Shown here piece after piece: positions 1 to 9,210 of a stretch of DNA of 64,000 bases. How positions within the stretch are numbered: position 1 is the first letter of the stretch; each line of letters starts with the position of its first letter. The notes under the pieces are model-generated. The model was not told where the DNA came from, ran no database searches, and was given only the letters and a program-made list of their open reading frames with translations. The DNA is taken from positions 3,308,067 to 3,372,066 of the forward strand of contig NZ_CP047156.1 in NCBI RefSeq assembly GCF_009834025.1, given 5' to 3'. Origin of the DNA: Epidermidibacterium keratini (GTDB lineage Bacteria > Actinomycetota > Actinomycetes > Mycobacteriales > Antricoccaceae). Position numbers and translations under genes: made by a program.

Positions 1-423
1 CGGATCGATGACAAGGCGGCCGGGTTCGAGCTCGGCGCCGACGACTACCTCACGAAGCCGTTTGCCTTCAAAGAACTCGTGCTTCGGCTACGGGCGCTTG
101 ATCGCCGACGCGCGCATAGTCGCCCGCCGGTGCTCGAGGTCGCTGGACTACGCCTCGATCCTTTTCGACGCGAGGTCTACCGCGACGGAAAGTACGTCGC
201 ACTGACCCGCAAGCAGTTCGCCGTACTCGAGGTGCTGGTCGGCGCCGACGGTGGAGTCGTGAGCGCCGAGGAGCTCCTGGAGCGGGCCTGGGACGAGAAC
301 GCCGACCCGTTCACCAACGCCGTGCGGATCACCGTCTCGGCGCTGCGCAAGCGACTCGGCGAGCCCTGGTTGATCGTGACGGTCCCCGGTGTGGGATACC
401 GAATCGAGGCGGCGGGTGGCTAG
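1..423 (+). CDS. Two-component response regulator, OmpR/PhoB type (5' end outside window)
   Basis: The frame is open from base 1, so the gene starts upstream of the window. The visible 140 residues begin near the end of the receiver domain: a GADDYLTKPF motif carries the conserved Lys and Pro that follow the receiver active site. A winged-helix DNA-binding domain follows (LTRKQFAVLEVL, then TVSALRKRLG and a C-terminal GVGYRIE hairpin), as in PhoB/OmpR regulators. The phospho-acceptor Asp is not in view. The histidine kinase gene overlaps its stop by 8 bp, so the two form one translationally coupled two-component system. The stimulus cannot be read from the sequence. Family confidence is high; target genes are unknown. 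Confidence 0.93.
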   Translation, partial: RIDDKAAGFELGADDYLTKPFAFKELVLRLRALDRRRAHSRPPVLEVAGLRLDPFRREVYRDGKYVALTRKQFAVLEVLVGADGGVVSAEELLERAWDENADPFTNAVRITVSALRKRLGEPWLIVTVPGVGYRIEAAGG

Positions 424-1564
424 AGCACCGGGACTGAGCGCGCGGGCGAAGCTCACCCTGAGCTACGTCGGCCTGGTGGTGGTCGCCGGTCTTGCCATCA
501 TCGCGGTGGTGTGGGTGTTCCTGCTGCGCTACGTGCCCGACAGCGCGATCACGGTCGGCGGTAACGGCGCACCCGAGCCCGGACGGTTCATTCCGGGCCG
601 CTCGGACCTGTGGGACGCCTTCGCGCCGAAAGCAGGTCTCATGTTGCTGGCACTCTTGGTGCTCGGGTTGGTCGGCGGGTGGTTGCTCGCCGGGCGGATG
701 CTCGCTCCACTGCACCGGATCGCCGATGCCACAAGGAAAGCCGGCGCTGGCTCGCTCTCGCACCGGATCGAGCTGCCCGGGCGCGATGATGAGCTCCGGG
801 AGCTGGCCGACGCCTTCGACGGCATGCTCGAACGGCTCGAAGCACATGTCGCCGAGCAGCAGCGGTTCGCGGCCAACGCCTCCCACGAGCTGCGTACGCC
901 GCTGGCGATCACCCAGACTCTGCTGGAAGTCGCGCGCACCGACCCGAGCCGGCTCACCCCCGCGCTGGTCGACACGTTGTACGACATCAACGCCCGCGCG
1001 ATCGCGCTGACGGAGGCGATGCTGGTCCTCAGCCGGGCAGAGCGCGAACCCTTCGCCCATGAGATCCTCGATATATCCTTGATCGCGGAGGAGGCTGCGG
1101 AGCAGCTACTCCCGCTCGCGGAGAAGAACGCTGTCGCGCTTGACGTCTCGGGCGAGGTCGCGCTCACCGTAGGTTCGCCATCGCTGCTGCAACAGTTGAT
1201 GTCTAACCTCATCCACAACGCGGTCGTCCACAACCTTGCCGAGGGCGGCTCGGTGTGGGTGGCCACCGCCCAGCGCGCGGACACCGTCATCCTCACCGTT
1301 CAGAACACCGGCGACGTACTCGATCCGACGACGGTCGAGACCCTGGCCGAGCCTTTTCAACGAGGCACTCAACGCGTCCACAGCGACCAGGCGGGCGTAG
1401 GCCTTGGGCTCGCGATCGTCGCACGTATCGCCCAGGTACACGGCGGGTCGCTGAGGCTGGCCCCTCGCGCTGGCGGCGGACTTCAGGCCTCAGTGATCCT
1501 GCCTGCGGCCGGTTATCCACAGGCCGGCGACGATGCTCAGCGGGGGAGCACTCTAGCCCGCTAG
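416..1564 (+). CDS. Sensor histidine kinase with HAMP domain
   Basis: This is a membrane histidine kinase of about 382 residues, partner of the regulator just upstream. The GTG at 416 is chosen as start because it overlaps the regulator stop by 8 bp; an in-frame ATG at 389 would overlap by 35 bp. Order of parts: a first membrane segment (about residues 14-40), a short external loop of only about 45 residues, a second membrane segment (GLMLLALLVLGLVGGWLL), a HAMP linker, the phospho-acceptor H-box NASHELRTP (His near 157), an N-box (NLIHNAVVHN) and a glycine-rich ATP lid (GVGLGLAIV). The small loop gives no clue to the ligand. The kinase assignment is secure. Confidence 0.95.
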   Translation: MARAPGLSARAKLTLSYVGLVVVAGLAIIAVVWVFLLRYVPDSAITVGGNGAPEPGRFIPGRSDLWDAFAPKAGLMLLALLVLGLVGGWLLAGRMLAPLHRIADATRKAGAGSLSHRIELPGRDDELRELADAFDGMLERLEAHVAEQQRFAANASHELRTPLAITQTLLEVARTDPSRLTPALVDTLYDINARAIALTEAMLVLSRAEREPFAHEILDISLIAEEAAEQLLPLAEKNAVALDVSGEVALTVGSPSLLQQLMSNLIHNAVVHNLAEGGSVWVATAQRADTVILTVQNTGDVLDPTTVETLAEPFQRGTQRVHSDQAGVGLGLAIVARIAQVHGGSLRLAPRAGGGLQASVILPAAGYPQAGDDAQRGSTLAR

Positions 1565-1573
1565 CGTTCCTGC

Positions 1574-2122
1574 ATGGCCTGGGGGATAACGAAAGTTGCG
1601 GCGGTGCTCGTCGTTGCGGTGACGGCAGGCGCGCTGAGCGCTTGTAGTTCGGTCGACTTTCCGTCTTGCGATGTCGTGCAGGTCGACGTAATCGAGGAGT
1701 ACGCCGGAAGCCCGGTCACCCTCGATCAGCAAACGAGTAAGCAGGGTGATATCCGGGTCTGTCGTTACCAGGCGACCGCCAGCGATGCTCGCGACGAGAG
1801 TACCGTCAGCCTGTGGTTCACCGAAACAGACTCGCCTCTGGACGAGTACGAGCCAAACTCTGCGGCTCAACCGCAGGATGAGTGCGGTCAGAACCTCCAG
1901 GTCGTGACCGACTGCCAGACCGGCGACGTCGGCGGCGGCAGCTGGTGCGAGATCTCAGACGGAGCGCAAGGACCGTGGCTGAGCATCAAATGGATGCGTG
2001 GCGATTTCGCGGTGTGGTTGAGCGCCGATCCTCCGTTTCGCGATTCGGAATGGCAGCTCGCGACGTGTGACGACATGGAGGAGCTGGCCGAGCAGATTGA
2101 CGCCGCGCTGCGGAAGTCCTGA
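1574..2122 (+). CDS. Putative secreted lipoprotein, DUF3558-like
   Basis: The 182-residue product starts with a hydrophobic signal segment that ends in a lipobox (ALSAC, Cys about residue 24), so it should be lipid-anchored on the outer face of the membrane. The mature part has several more cysteines (CDVV, VCRY, DECG, DCQT, WCEI, TCDD) that could form disulfides, and is acidic. Size and cysteine pattern resemble DUF3558-type actinobacterial lipoproteins, but I recognise this only by general appearance. It begins 9 bp after the kinase stop and may be co-transcribed, possibly as an accessory of that sensor. No obvious Shine-Dalgarno sequence precedes the ATG. Confidence 0.7.
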   Translation: MAWGITKVAAVLVVAVTAGALSACSSVDFPSCDVVQVDVIEEYAGSPVTLDQQTSKQGDIRVCRYQATASDARDESTVSLWFTETDSPLDEYEPNSAAQPQDECGQNLQVVTDCQTGDVGGGSWCEISDGAQGPWLSIKWMRGDFAVWLSADPPFRDSEWQLATCDDMEELAEQIDAALRKS

Positions 2123-2134
2123 TCTTCACGGGCT

Positions 2135-2476
2135 CTAGCTACGCAGGACCTTGTCCATCGCCTTGCCCTTGGCGAGCTCGTCGACGAGCTTGTCGAGGTA
2201 GCGGATCTTCTGCATCAGCGGGTCTTCGACGTCTTGGACGCGTACGCCGCACACCGACCCGGTGATCAGCGAGGCGTTGGGGTTGAGGTCGGCGCTGGCG
2301 AAGAAGTCCTCGAACGAGGTCTCCTCGTCGAGGTGCTTCTGGAGCTGCGCATCGTCGTACCCGGTGAGCCACGTGATGACCTCGTTGAGCTCGGCCTTGG
2401 TGCGGCCCTTCTTCTCGACTTTGGTGACGTAGTGGGGATAGACCGACGCAACACTCGTGGTGAAGATTCTGCTCAC
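2135..2476 (-). CDS. DUF2200 family protein
   Basis: This is a 113-residue soluble protein beginning [20 protein letters not shown], which matches the start of DUF2200 proteins (typically 110-120 residues, function unknown). The core contains the conserved-looking [18 protein letters not shown] stretch. GTG at 2476 is chosen because it yields exactly the family start; the frame is open further upstream, but that extension overlaps the next gene and has no family features. Stop is TAG at 2137-2135. It converges on the lipoprotein gene and lies downstream of the ASCH/HhH gene on the same strand with a 40-bp gap, so the two may share a transcript. The biochemical role is unknown. Confidence 0.85.
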   Translation of the reverse strand: MSRIFTTSVASVYPHYVTKVEKKGRTKAELNEVITWLTGYDDAQLQKHLDEETSFEDFFASADLNPNASLITGSVCGVRVQDVEDPLMQKIRYLDKLVDELAKGKAMDKVLRS

Positions 2477-2516
2477 CCATCCACGATAGCGACCTGGGCA
2501 GTCGAGTGAGGTGAGG

Positions 2517-3311
2517 TCAGGAGGCGAAAGACCACCCGCGCTCGGCGAGTGTCTCGCGCAGAGTTCGCACGGCGACCGGGCCGACTCCGTGCAGTGCGGC
2601 GAGGTCGGATTCGCGCCAGCTTCGCACCTGCTCCAGCGTCCACACTCCCTGCGCTCGCAGCGCACGTGTCGCGGGCGCGCCGATCCGGGGGAGCGGTGTG
2701 CCGTCGGGCGCTGCCTCGCGATCTGTGCGCGGCGTACCTGACTCCGCGTCGATGAGGGCGACGCCGCGCGGGGAGATGCGGTAGCCGATGTCGAGCGACT
2801 CGGTGAGTCCCAGCTCCTTGAGCTTGCGGACATCCTTCTTGAACTCGCCGGTCTCGCGGCCAAGCTCGGCGGCGAGATCCGGTGCGCGCACGGTGGGTCG
2901 ACGATCAATGATCTCTAGAGTCGCCCGGGTCCATGGGCCTATCGGCGAGGCAGCGTCGAGCCGGTCCAGCCGGGCACTGATCGCAGAGATCTCGTCGGTG
3001 CTCGGGACAGTGGCGCGCAGCTCGTCACGGGGATCGCCTCCGACGTACCGGAGGCCCACCTTGAAGGTTGGACGGTCGGCCTTCATCTCCAGCAGTCCGC
3101 GCAGCTCCTTGAGCGAGGCGGCGCCGGCCCGCTTTGCCTCTGCTGCGGTGATGCGTGACGGCGCGACCTGTTCGAGGCTGGTCACCTCCAGAAGTCCGGC
3201 CCGGGTGCGCAGCTTCGTCCCGACCCGCACCCGCGGACGGTCCCAGCGGCGGAAGGCGAGGTCGACCTCCCCGGCCTTGATCGCGGCGAGTATCTCTGGG
3301 CGGATCATCAT
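2517..3311 (-). CDS. ASCH-like domain protein with C-terminal helix-hairpin-helix
   Basis: The 264-residue product has three parts. Residues 1-105 ([26 protein letters not shown]) look like an ASCH/PUA-like RNA-binding fold, in which the [12 protein letters not shown] segment is characteristic. The middle (about 110-190) contains a possible winged-helix stretch ([27 protein letters not shown]). The C-terminus (about 205-260) has a helix-hairpin-helix motif ([14 protein letters not shown], then [12 protein letters not shown]). Such domains bind nucleic acid without sequence specificity. The precise substrate is not known. Start ATG 3311 follows another ATG-like codon pair (MM), so the true start could be one codon later. 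Confidence 0.75.
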   Translation of the reverse strand: MMIRPEILAAIKAGEVDLAFRRWDRPRVRVGTKLRTRAGLLEVTSLEQVAPSRITAAEAKRAGAASLKELRGLLEMKADRPTFKVGLRYVGGDPRDELRATVPSTDEISAISARLDRLDAASPIGPWTRATLEIIDRRPTVRAPDLAAELGRETGEFKKDVRKLKELGLTESLDIGYRISPRGVALIDAESGTPRTDREAAPDGTPLPRIGAPATRALRAQGVWTLEQVRSWRESDLAALHGVGPVAVRTLRETLAERGWSFAS

Positions 3312-3499
3312 GAGGGCAAACTACCGCGTCGCGATCGCACACCGGTGCTGCAGCCAGGGACTATTCAGTAGCCTGCAGGATGCGTATGCTCCTCGCAAGC
3401 GAAACGACCTGCGCCGCAGTCTGTCTGCGTGGTCAGCCGGGAGCCCGTGTGAGCCGGGCCTTAATGGTCGCTCCATCAAGGATGTAACCGGAGACCTTC

Positions 3500-3940
3500 A
3501 TGCGCGCTCGTACTCTTCTTCTTGCGGTTCCCATACTCCTCGCAGCCTCGGCGTGCCAAGGCACAGGTGCGGCAAAAGAGACCGTAACGGTCACTGTCAC
3601 AGCCGAGCAGATTACGACTGATGCGACGCCACCGCCGGCCGCAAACACGAGCGTCCCACCGACAACAACCGCCCCGCCTCCGACGACAGCCGCTCCGGCC
3701 CAGAGTTGGGTCATGCCGGACCTCATTGGTGCGAATCTTCAAGTCGCGCAGGACACTATCCAGGAACTCACGAATTTCCAGGTCGTCTACTCGAGTTCGT
3801 ATGACGCAACCGGAGCGGGTCGAATGCAGGTGTTGGACTCGAACTGGGTGGTCTGCAGCCAAACGCCGCTCCCAGGCACGACGTTCGATTCGACAACCCC
3901 GATCGATTTCGGCGCAGTCAAGATCGGGGAGGCGTGTTAG
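3500..3940 (+). CDS. Lipoprotein with Pro/Thr-rich linker and PASTA-like domain
   Basis: The 146-residue protein has a signal peptide ending in the lipobox ASAC (Cys 19), then a low-complexity linker rich in Thr, Pro and Val (about residues 27-68) such as spans the cell wall. The C-terminal 75 residues begin WVMPDLIGANLQVAQDTIQ, the typical opening of a PASTA domain (V-P-x-L-x-G-x-x-x-x-x-A), and contain a SQTPLPGT turn also typical of PASTA. Two cysteines (VVCSQ and the terminal EAC) may pair. A single PASTA domain suggests peptidoglycan contact outside the cell, but there is no kinase domain. Single-gene context; regulation not visible. Confidence 0.8.
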   Translation: MRARTLLLAVPILLAASACQGTGAAKETVTVTVTAEQITTDATPPPAANTSVPPTTTAPPPTTAAPAQSWVMPDLIGANLQVAQDTIQELTNFQVVYSSSYDATGAGRMQVLDSNWVVCSQTPLPGTTFDSTTPIDFGAVKIGEAC

Positions 3941-4193
3941 CGGCGACGATCTGCGCCAATGGGTACAACGGTTGCACGCTGCTCCATCGGCGAACCTGAC
4001 GGCTGACTCGTCGGTATCGAGACGCGATACGGCCAGCCAATTCCGCAAAGCTGGACACGCCTCACGGGAAATACTGCGTGAGGCCGCAGGTGGTGTGCGG
4101 TTATGGTCGAGCCGGCGGTGACTCAACGTTGTAAGACTGGGTCAGGCCAGCGCGGCGCGCACGACTTGTGCCTGTGAGTGACAGAATCGCGGC

Positions 4194-4733
4194 ATGCCAT
4201 CCCTGGAATCCGATACCGCCACGTCCTGGCTCACCCGCGACGAGCTCGACAGCGCCCGTGAACGCCTGCCGATCCTCTACATCGATGCAGTTCCGGTGCG
4301 CGTCGATGACCGCGGCGATGTGTTGGAGGTGGGCGTGCTGCTGCGGGCGAGTTCGGATGGGCAGATCATTCGCGAGTTGGTGTCTGGTCGCGTGCTGTAT
4401 CACGAGCGGATCCGTGACGCGCTGCTGCGGCATATCGAGAAGGATCTCGGTCCGATGGCGCTACCGCAAGTCCCGCCGAGCCCGGTGCCGTTTACCGTCG
4501 CGGAGTATTTCCCGACGCCAGGCGTGACGCCGTTTCACGACGAGCGGCAGCATGCCGTCTCGCTCGCCTTCATCGTCCCGGTTACCGGTGACTGCTCGCC
4601 GCAGGACGACACGCTTGACTTGAGCTGGCTCAGCCCGCACGACGCGCTGCGATCAGGAGCGCTCGCGGACATGGATCGCGGGCACGGCGTGCTGCTGCGC
4701 CAAGCCTTGGCCCACCTCGGGCATCCGGTCTAG
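4194..4733 (+). CDS. DUF4916 / Nudix-like family protein
   Basis: The 179-residue soluble protein resembles actinobacterial proteins annotated as Nudix hydrolase family or DUF4916. The segment corresponding to a Nudix box (G-x5-E-x7-R-E-x2-E-E-x-G) reads GRVLYHERIRDALLRHIEKDLG near residues 62-83: the G, first E and R are present, but RE has become RH and the EE pair is replaced by EK/KD. Classical metal-dependent pyrophosphatase activity is therefore doubtful. The 253-bp gap upstream (3941-4193) holds no recognisable gene, promoter or hairpin that I could see. The function is unknown. Confidence 0.75.
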   Translation: MPSLESDTATSWLTRDELDSARERLPILYIDAVPVRVDDRGDVLEVGVLLRASSDGQIIRELVSGRVLYHERIRDALLRHIEKDLGPMALPQVPPSPVPFTVAEYFPTPGVTPFHDERQHAVSLAFIVPVTGDCSPQDDTLDLSWLSPHDALRSGALADMDRGHGVLLRQALAHLGHPV

Positions 4734-4752
4734 TACGTCGACCGCGCCGCGA

Positions 4753-5877
4753 CTAGATCTCGAACCCAACACCGCGACGTGCAGTTGCCGATAGCGGGGC
4801 CGACTCGGAATCCCGGGCGGCGTACATCTCGGCAAGCGTTAGCGGCACCTTCGTCTCGACGCCCCAGTCCTTCGCGGCGGTGGCAGAGAAGGGCAGGAAC
4901 TCGACGTCGCTTAACACGCGACCCGGTCTGGCTAGCGCAGGGTGCAGCCGACGCAGCGGTTCGTTGGTGGTGATCAGCACCAGTACCCGCTGACCCAGGC
5001 CGAGCAGACCGTCTGTGAGGTTCAACAGGCGACCGAGCCCGCCACCCGTGCGGATCTTGGCGTCGGCGTGAAGATAGTCGTCGCAGTCCTCGGCGATGAC
5101 CAAGCGAGCCGGAGCAGCCGATCGGCGCGCTCGTCGGCCGGAGTCAATCGCATCCCAAATGACCTCGGTGAGATACTCCGAGTTGCCGAAGAAGATCTCA
5201 GGATCACTGATATAGATCGGATCACACCACTCATCCCAGGCGCGGGCGAGCGCGCGAATCGCTGTCGTCTTGCCGGTCCCCGGTTGTCCATGCCACACGA
5301 TCAGCTTCCCGGCATTGGCCGAGAACGTCTCAAGCGCGGCGAGGTTGCCGATACCGGCCCGAGTCACGGGCATGTAGTTCGTTTGGATCTCGGACCAGGC
5401 TGGGCACGGAAGCTCGACGGTGCGTCCGTTGCGATTGGCGCGCAACTGGATTTGTACCCGACTCTCGCTCGGCGCCACGATCGTTTCTTCGATCCGACTC
5501 CACAGCAGTTCGATGGTCTGATCGGCGACCTCGGCTGACTCACCCGCGACATGCAGCGACACGTGCTCGTCGTTCGCGAGTATCCGCACCGCGACTGAGT
5601 CCGTGCCGCTCACGAGCTGACGTTCCGAGTCGTGAACGACACTGAGCTCACACCACGTTGCCTCAGGAAAGCAGTCGGAGGCTTCAGCCGACTTTCCGAG
5701 GCGCGTGCGTCGTCGGCGGTGCGGAAGGCCCCGATCATAGGCGTGCGCAGAGAACAACGCGTAGCCGTCGTTGTGCGTCCTGAACGAGTCAGGATTCCAG
5801 CTCAGATTCGCTTGTACGATGACAATCCCCCCGCCGATCACGGCTCCCCTCGGCGCCGGAGCTACACCTAAACACAC
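4753..5877 (-). CDS. AAA ATPase with N-terminal DUF5925-type region
   Basis: This 374-residue protein combines an N-terminal region of about 190 residues, DUF5925-like in appearance, with a C-terminal AAA module. The P-loop is WHGQPGTGKTT (about residues 196-205). Walker B is reduced to RLVIAEDCDDYL, with Glu-Asp in place of the usual Asp-Asp/Glu. The sensor-1 Asn and Arg finger region are LITTNEPLRRLHPALARPGR. The likely role is ATP-driven remodelling of an unknown target. The GTG start at 5877 is the only good initiation codon in the early part of the frame, but the N-terminus looks irregular, so the start is uncertain. It sits 60 bp downstream of the helicase-nuclease pair on the same strand. 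Confidence 0.8.
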   Translation of the reverse strand: MCLGVAPAPRGAVIGGGIVIVQANLSWNPDSFRTHNDGYALFSAHAYDRGLPHRRRRTRLGKSAEASDCFPEATWCELSVVHDSERQLVSGTDSVAVRILANDEHVSLHVAGESAEVADQTIELLWSRIEETIVAPSESRVQIQLRANRNGRTVELPCPAWSEIQTNYMPVTRAGIGNLAALETFSANAGKLIVWHGQPGTGKTTAIRALARAWDEWCDPIYISDPEIFFGNSEYLTEVIWDAIDSGRRARRSAAPARLVIAEDCDDYLHADAKIRTGGGLGRLLNLTDGLLGLGQRVLVLITTNEPLRRLHPALARPGRVLSDVEFLPFSATAAKDWGVETKVPLTLAEMYAARDSESAPLSATARRGVGFEI

Positions 5878-5937
5878 CGCCCGGACATTCGACAGACAGC
5901 AGTGTGCTCGGTGCTGATCAGCTGGCGGTGAAGAACG

Positions 5938-8900
5938 TCAGCCGGGAACGGTGCTCTCCAGCGGAGCGCCGGTCTCTTGGGCGAAGACCAAGACCGGGTT
6001 GCCGACCTCAGCGTTGGTCGCCACCTGCAGGACATCGCGATAGGCGCGGACCTGCGGTGCGTAGTACGCCGTGCGGGCAGCGAGCGCGCCTTCGGGGATC
6101 GTGTCGGTCTTGTAGTCGACGACAACGAGCGAGCCGTCGTCCTCGCGGTAGATGAGGTCGACGATGCCTTCGAGCACGGTGCCGCCCTCGCACACCATCG
6201 CCACCCACGACTCGCGCCAATGCGGGCGGTCGGCGGCCCGGCGTACCACCGGGCTGTCCAACGCCGAGCGCACCAGCAACGCGACGAGCCCGGCGTACTC
6301 CACCACGCCCTCGGCGACGCACTGCGCCTGCACTGCAGGATCCAGCCCGTCAGCGGAGTCCAACGGGATCGCCTGGAGTACGCCGTGCACCGCGCGGCCA
6401 ATTGCGGACCCGTAGCGGCCCTTCGTCCACGCCGACTGTGCGACGTCCCGCGCGCCCTTCGCGTGTCCGGCAGCTTCCGGCGGCGCGCCCTCGGGGACGG
6501 CGTCGGGGTCGGTTCCTTCCAGCCCGGACGCGCTCTCGCTCGGCTTGCGCCGCGAAGACTCGACCGCCGCGCGGATCCTGTCGAGCCACGACTCGAAGTC
6601 GGGCGCTTCGGTGGGCGCGTCCGCGACGGGCGAGCCGACTGCTGAGGGCGAGTCCCAGGAGAGAGGTACGGCGTCGGCAGCGCTCGCAGCGCCGACCTCG
6701 GCAAGAAGCCGGGCGTTGGTCTTGGTGTCCCTTGCCCGGTGCAAAGACACCACGAGATGGTCTCGAGCCCGGGTCGCCGCGACGTAGAGCAGCCGTCGCG
6801 ACTCGGCGTCGCCCATCTGCTCGTCGACCGGCTGCATGGTCTCGAAGTCACCGCTCGTGAGATCTCCGCCCATGCTCACCGCGTAGCCGCGCTCATTCCA
6901 GAGCACGTTGACGCCGGTGGTGTTGCGCCGTTGGGTCGACATGCCCGACAGGATCACCATCGGGAACTCCAGCCCCTTGGCCGCGTGCACCGTCATGATG
7001 CGGACCGAGTCGACGTCGGTCTCGGGCAGAATCGACTCACTCACCCGAGACGTCTCCGAGGCCTGCGCGGCCGCCCACTCGACGTAGGAGCGCAGGCCGC
7101 CGTGCTCGGTCTCGGACCAGGCACGCGCCTGGTCGATCACGAACCGCACCGTCCGCCAGACATCCCTCGGCCGCGCTGAACCCGCCGCAGCCTCAAAGAC
7201 CATGCGGTCGACGACCAGCCGGGAGAGTACCTCGCTAGGTGTCAGCCACCTGCTCTCGTTTCCCAGCCTTGCCAGATAGTCGATCGCCACGCCCACGGGA
7301 TGGTCGGCCATCGCCTCCGGTGGCGTGCCGCGCAGGCTCACCGACCCGCCGCTGCGCTTCCACTCCCACAGCTCCAGGTCGCTGATCCCGAACAACGGTG
7401 AGCGAAGCGCCGAGAGCAGGGCGAGCTGATTCGAGGAATCGGCGATCGCCCTACATGCAGCGAGGAGTGCGCGCACCTCGGTCCCGGCGTAGGCCAGCGA
7501 GCTCGCCTCGGACCGGTAGTGGATGCCCGCCCGGTCGAGCGCGTCTTCCAGCGCGGACAACGAGGTGCGCGAGGGGATCAGGATCGTGATGTCGCCGGGA
7601 CGAAGTGCCCGCCACTCGTTGCCGTCCTGAGTTGTCCACGGCTCGTCGGGATCGAGGGCGGCAGCAATGGTTGCGGCGACGTCGGCGGCTTCGCGAGCGC
7701 GCAGCTCGTTGGCGTTCGGCTCATCGTGGTGTGCTTCGACGCCGAGTACGGCGACCGGTGGGCCCGCGGTTGGTCCTGGTCGATGGGCCAGCAGCGGACG
7801 GTAGTGCGGCTGCTGGCCCTCCTTAGGCTGAATCAGATCGGCGAACACCTCGTTGACCCATTGCAGGATCGGAGCGCCGGTGCGGAAGTTGGTGCTCAGC
7901 TCGGCATGACCACCGAGAGCCTCCTGGGCCTGCAGATACATCCCGATGTCGGCGCGACGGAACCGGTAGATGGACTGCTTGGGATCGCCCACCACGAAAA
8001 GCGTTCCCGCGGGAACGTCGATATCGCGCCAGTCAGGCGCATCCGCTGCGGCTCCGCCGGCAATCCGGGTCGCGATCTCGATCTGGATCGGGTCGGTGTC
8101 CTGGAACTCGTCGAGTAACAGATGCGAGTAACGCTCGTGCAGCGCTTCTCGCACGTCGGCGTTATCGCGCAGCAGGTTGCGGCACAGCACGAGAAGGTCG
8201 TGAAACTCCAGCCGACCGTTGCGCTGGCGGTCTTGCGCGTCATCGAGCACGCGCGAGGCGCAACACTGCACAATGTTGCGCAATACGGCCTCGGCGATGC
8301 GGTTCTTGACGGCGTCGAGCGAGACGATCCACGCGCGATAGTCAACCTTGAGCTGCGGCAGATCAAAGCCCTTCCACTTGGCCTTGTTGCCGGGCGCGGA
8401 CTTGTCCGTCACCCCGTTGCCGAGAATGCTCCGACCCTGGGTGAGCACGGTAAGGATTGCGGGAAGGTCTGATGCGTCGACGCTTTCGAACTCATCGAGC
8501 CACACGCGCGTCTCGTCAAGCCGGACGAACATCGTGTCGTCCTCGCTGGTGCAATGCTCGCCGTGTGCGACGAGTTCTCGGCCACGAGCGATGATCGGAC
8601 TTAGATCGGGAATCTCGACCGGCCCGGGGGCCGCTCGCCCGATGTGGTCTTGCACAAGATCCCAGTCATCGTTGAGCTTGGTGACCAGCGAACGGATCTT
8701 GGGGAGCTTGATGTCGAGTGGGGCGAGCAGTCCGACGGTCTCCGCCATGCTGTCGTCATCGAGAAGCGCGCGAGCCAGCAGCCTCCACCGCGCCTCAGAG
8801 GCGACGGACGAGGCGACGCCATCCAAGACCTCAACCATAGGTGGGATCCCGGCCTCGATCGCATGCTCGCTGAGGATCCGCTGGGCAAACGCGTGCAACG

Positions 8901-9210
8901 TCCCAATGGGCGCAAGATCGAGATCATCGAGCGCGCGCTGTGCTATCTCGGCGTACTGCGGGTCCCTGGCCGCGTTTTCGAACCTGGCACGTAAGCGTTC
9001 TCGGAGCTCGGCAGCGGCGCGCTCGGTAAACGTCACGGCGGCGATCTTCTCGATCGGGATGTCGCCGACGGTGACGAGCTCTCCGATGCGCTGCACGAGC
9101 GCCCCGGTCTTTCCCGAACCCGCCCCAGCCTCCACAAACAGCGTCTCGTCGAGCGATTGCCGGATCCGACTGCGGGCAGCCTGGTCGGCCGGCTCTGCCT
9201 GCTCACTCAT
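5938..9210 (-). CDS. UvrD/RecB-like helicase-nuclease (AddA-type subunit)
   Basis: The large subunit (about 1090 residues) of a RecBCD/AddAB-type end-processing enzyme. It has an SF1 helicase with Walker A AGAGSGKT (residues 28-35), Walker B DEFQDTD, helicase motifs GDPKQSIYRFRRAD and TVHAAKGLEFPMV, and VAATRARDHLVV. A C-terminal PD-(D/E)XK nuclease follows: GRAVHGVLQ, then LVVVDYKTDTIP (Asp and Lys of the active site), and a QxxxY motif in PQVRAYRD. The start at 9210 (MSEQAEPADQ) overlaps the stop of the partner gene by 8 bp; an upstream in-frame codon at 9264 would give an implausible long overlap. The complex is expected to resect double-strand breaks for recombination. Confidence 0.93.
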   Translation of the reverse strand: MSEQAEPADQAARSRIRQSLDETLFVEAGAGSGKTGALVQRIGELVTVGDIPIEKIAAVTFTERAAAELRERLRARFENAARDPQYAEIAQRALDDLDLAPIGTLHAFAQRILSEHAIEAGIPPMVEVLDGVASSVASEARWRLLARALLDDDSMAETVGLLAPLDIKLPKIRSLVTKLNDDWDLVQDHIGRAAPGPVEIPDLSPIIARGRELVAHGEHCTSEDDTMFVRLDETRVWLDEFESVDASDLPAILTVLTQGRSILGNGVTDKSAPGNKAKWKGFDLPQLKVDYRAWIVSLDAVKNRIAEAVLRNIVQCCASRVLDDAQDRQRNGRLEFHDLLVLCRNLLRDNADVREALHERYSHLLLDEFQDTDPIQIEIATRIAGGAAADAPDWRDIDVPAGTLFVVGDPKQSIYRFRRADIGMYLQAQEALGGHAELSTNFRTGAPILQWVNEVFADLIQPKEGQQPHYRPLLAHRPGPTAGPPVAVLGVEAHHDEPNANELRAREAADVAATIAAALDPDEPWTTQDGNEWRALRPGDITILIPSRTSLSALEDALDRAGIHYRSEASSLAYAGTEVRALLAACRAIADSSNQLALLSALRSPLFGISDLELWEWKRSGGSVSLRGTPPEAMADHPVGVAIDYLARLGNESRWLTPSEVLSRLVVDRMVFEAAAGSARPRDVWRTVRFVIDQARAWSETEHGGLRSYVEWAAAQASETSRVSESILPETDVDSVRIMTVHAAKGLEFPMVILSGMSTQRRNTTGVNVLWNERGYAVSMGGDLTSGDFETMQPVDEQMGDAESRRLLYVAATRARDHLVVSLHRARDTKTNARLLAEVGAASAADAVPLSWDSPSAVGSPVADAPTEAPDFESWLDRIRAAVESSRRKPSESASGLEGTDPDAVPEGAPPEAAGHAKGARDVAQSAWTKGRYGSAIGRAVHGVLQAIPLDSADGLDPAVQAQCVAEGVVEYAGLVALLVRSALDSPVVRRAADRPHWRESWVAMVCEGGTVLEGIVDLIYREDDGSLVVVDYKTDTIPEGALAARTAYYAPQVRAYRDVLQVATNAEVGNPVLVFAQETGAPLESTVPG

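Noticed and set aside
3941-4193. A gene remnant between the PASTA lipoprotein and DUF4916 genes
   Set aside because: No frame with family features or good start was found; treated as an empty intergenic interval.
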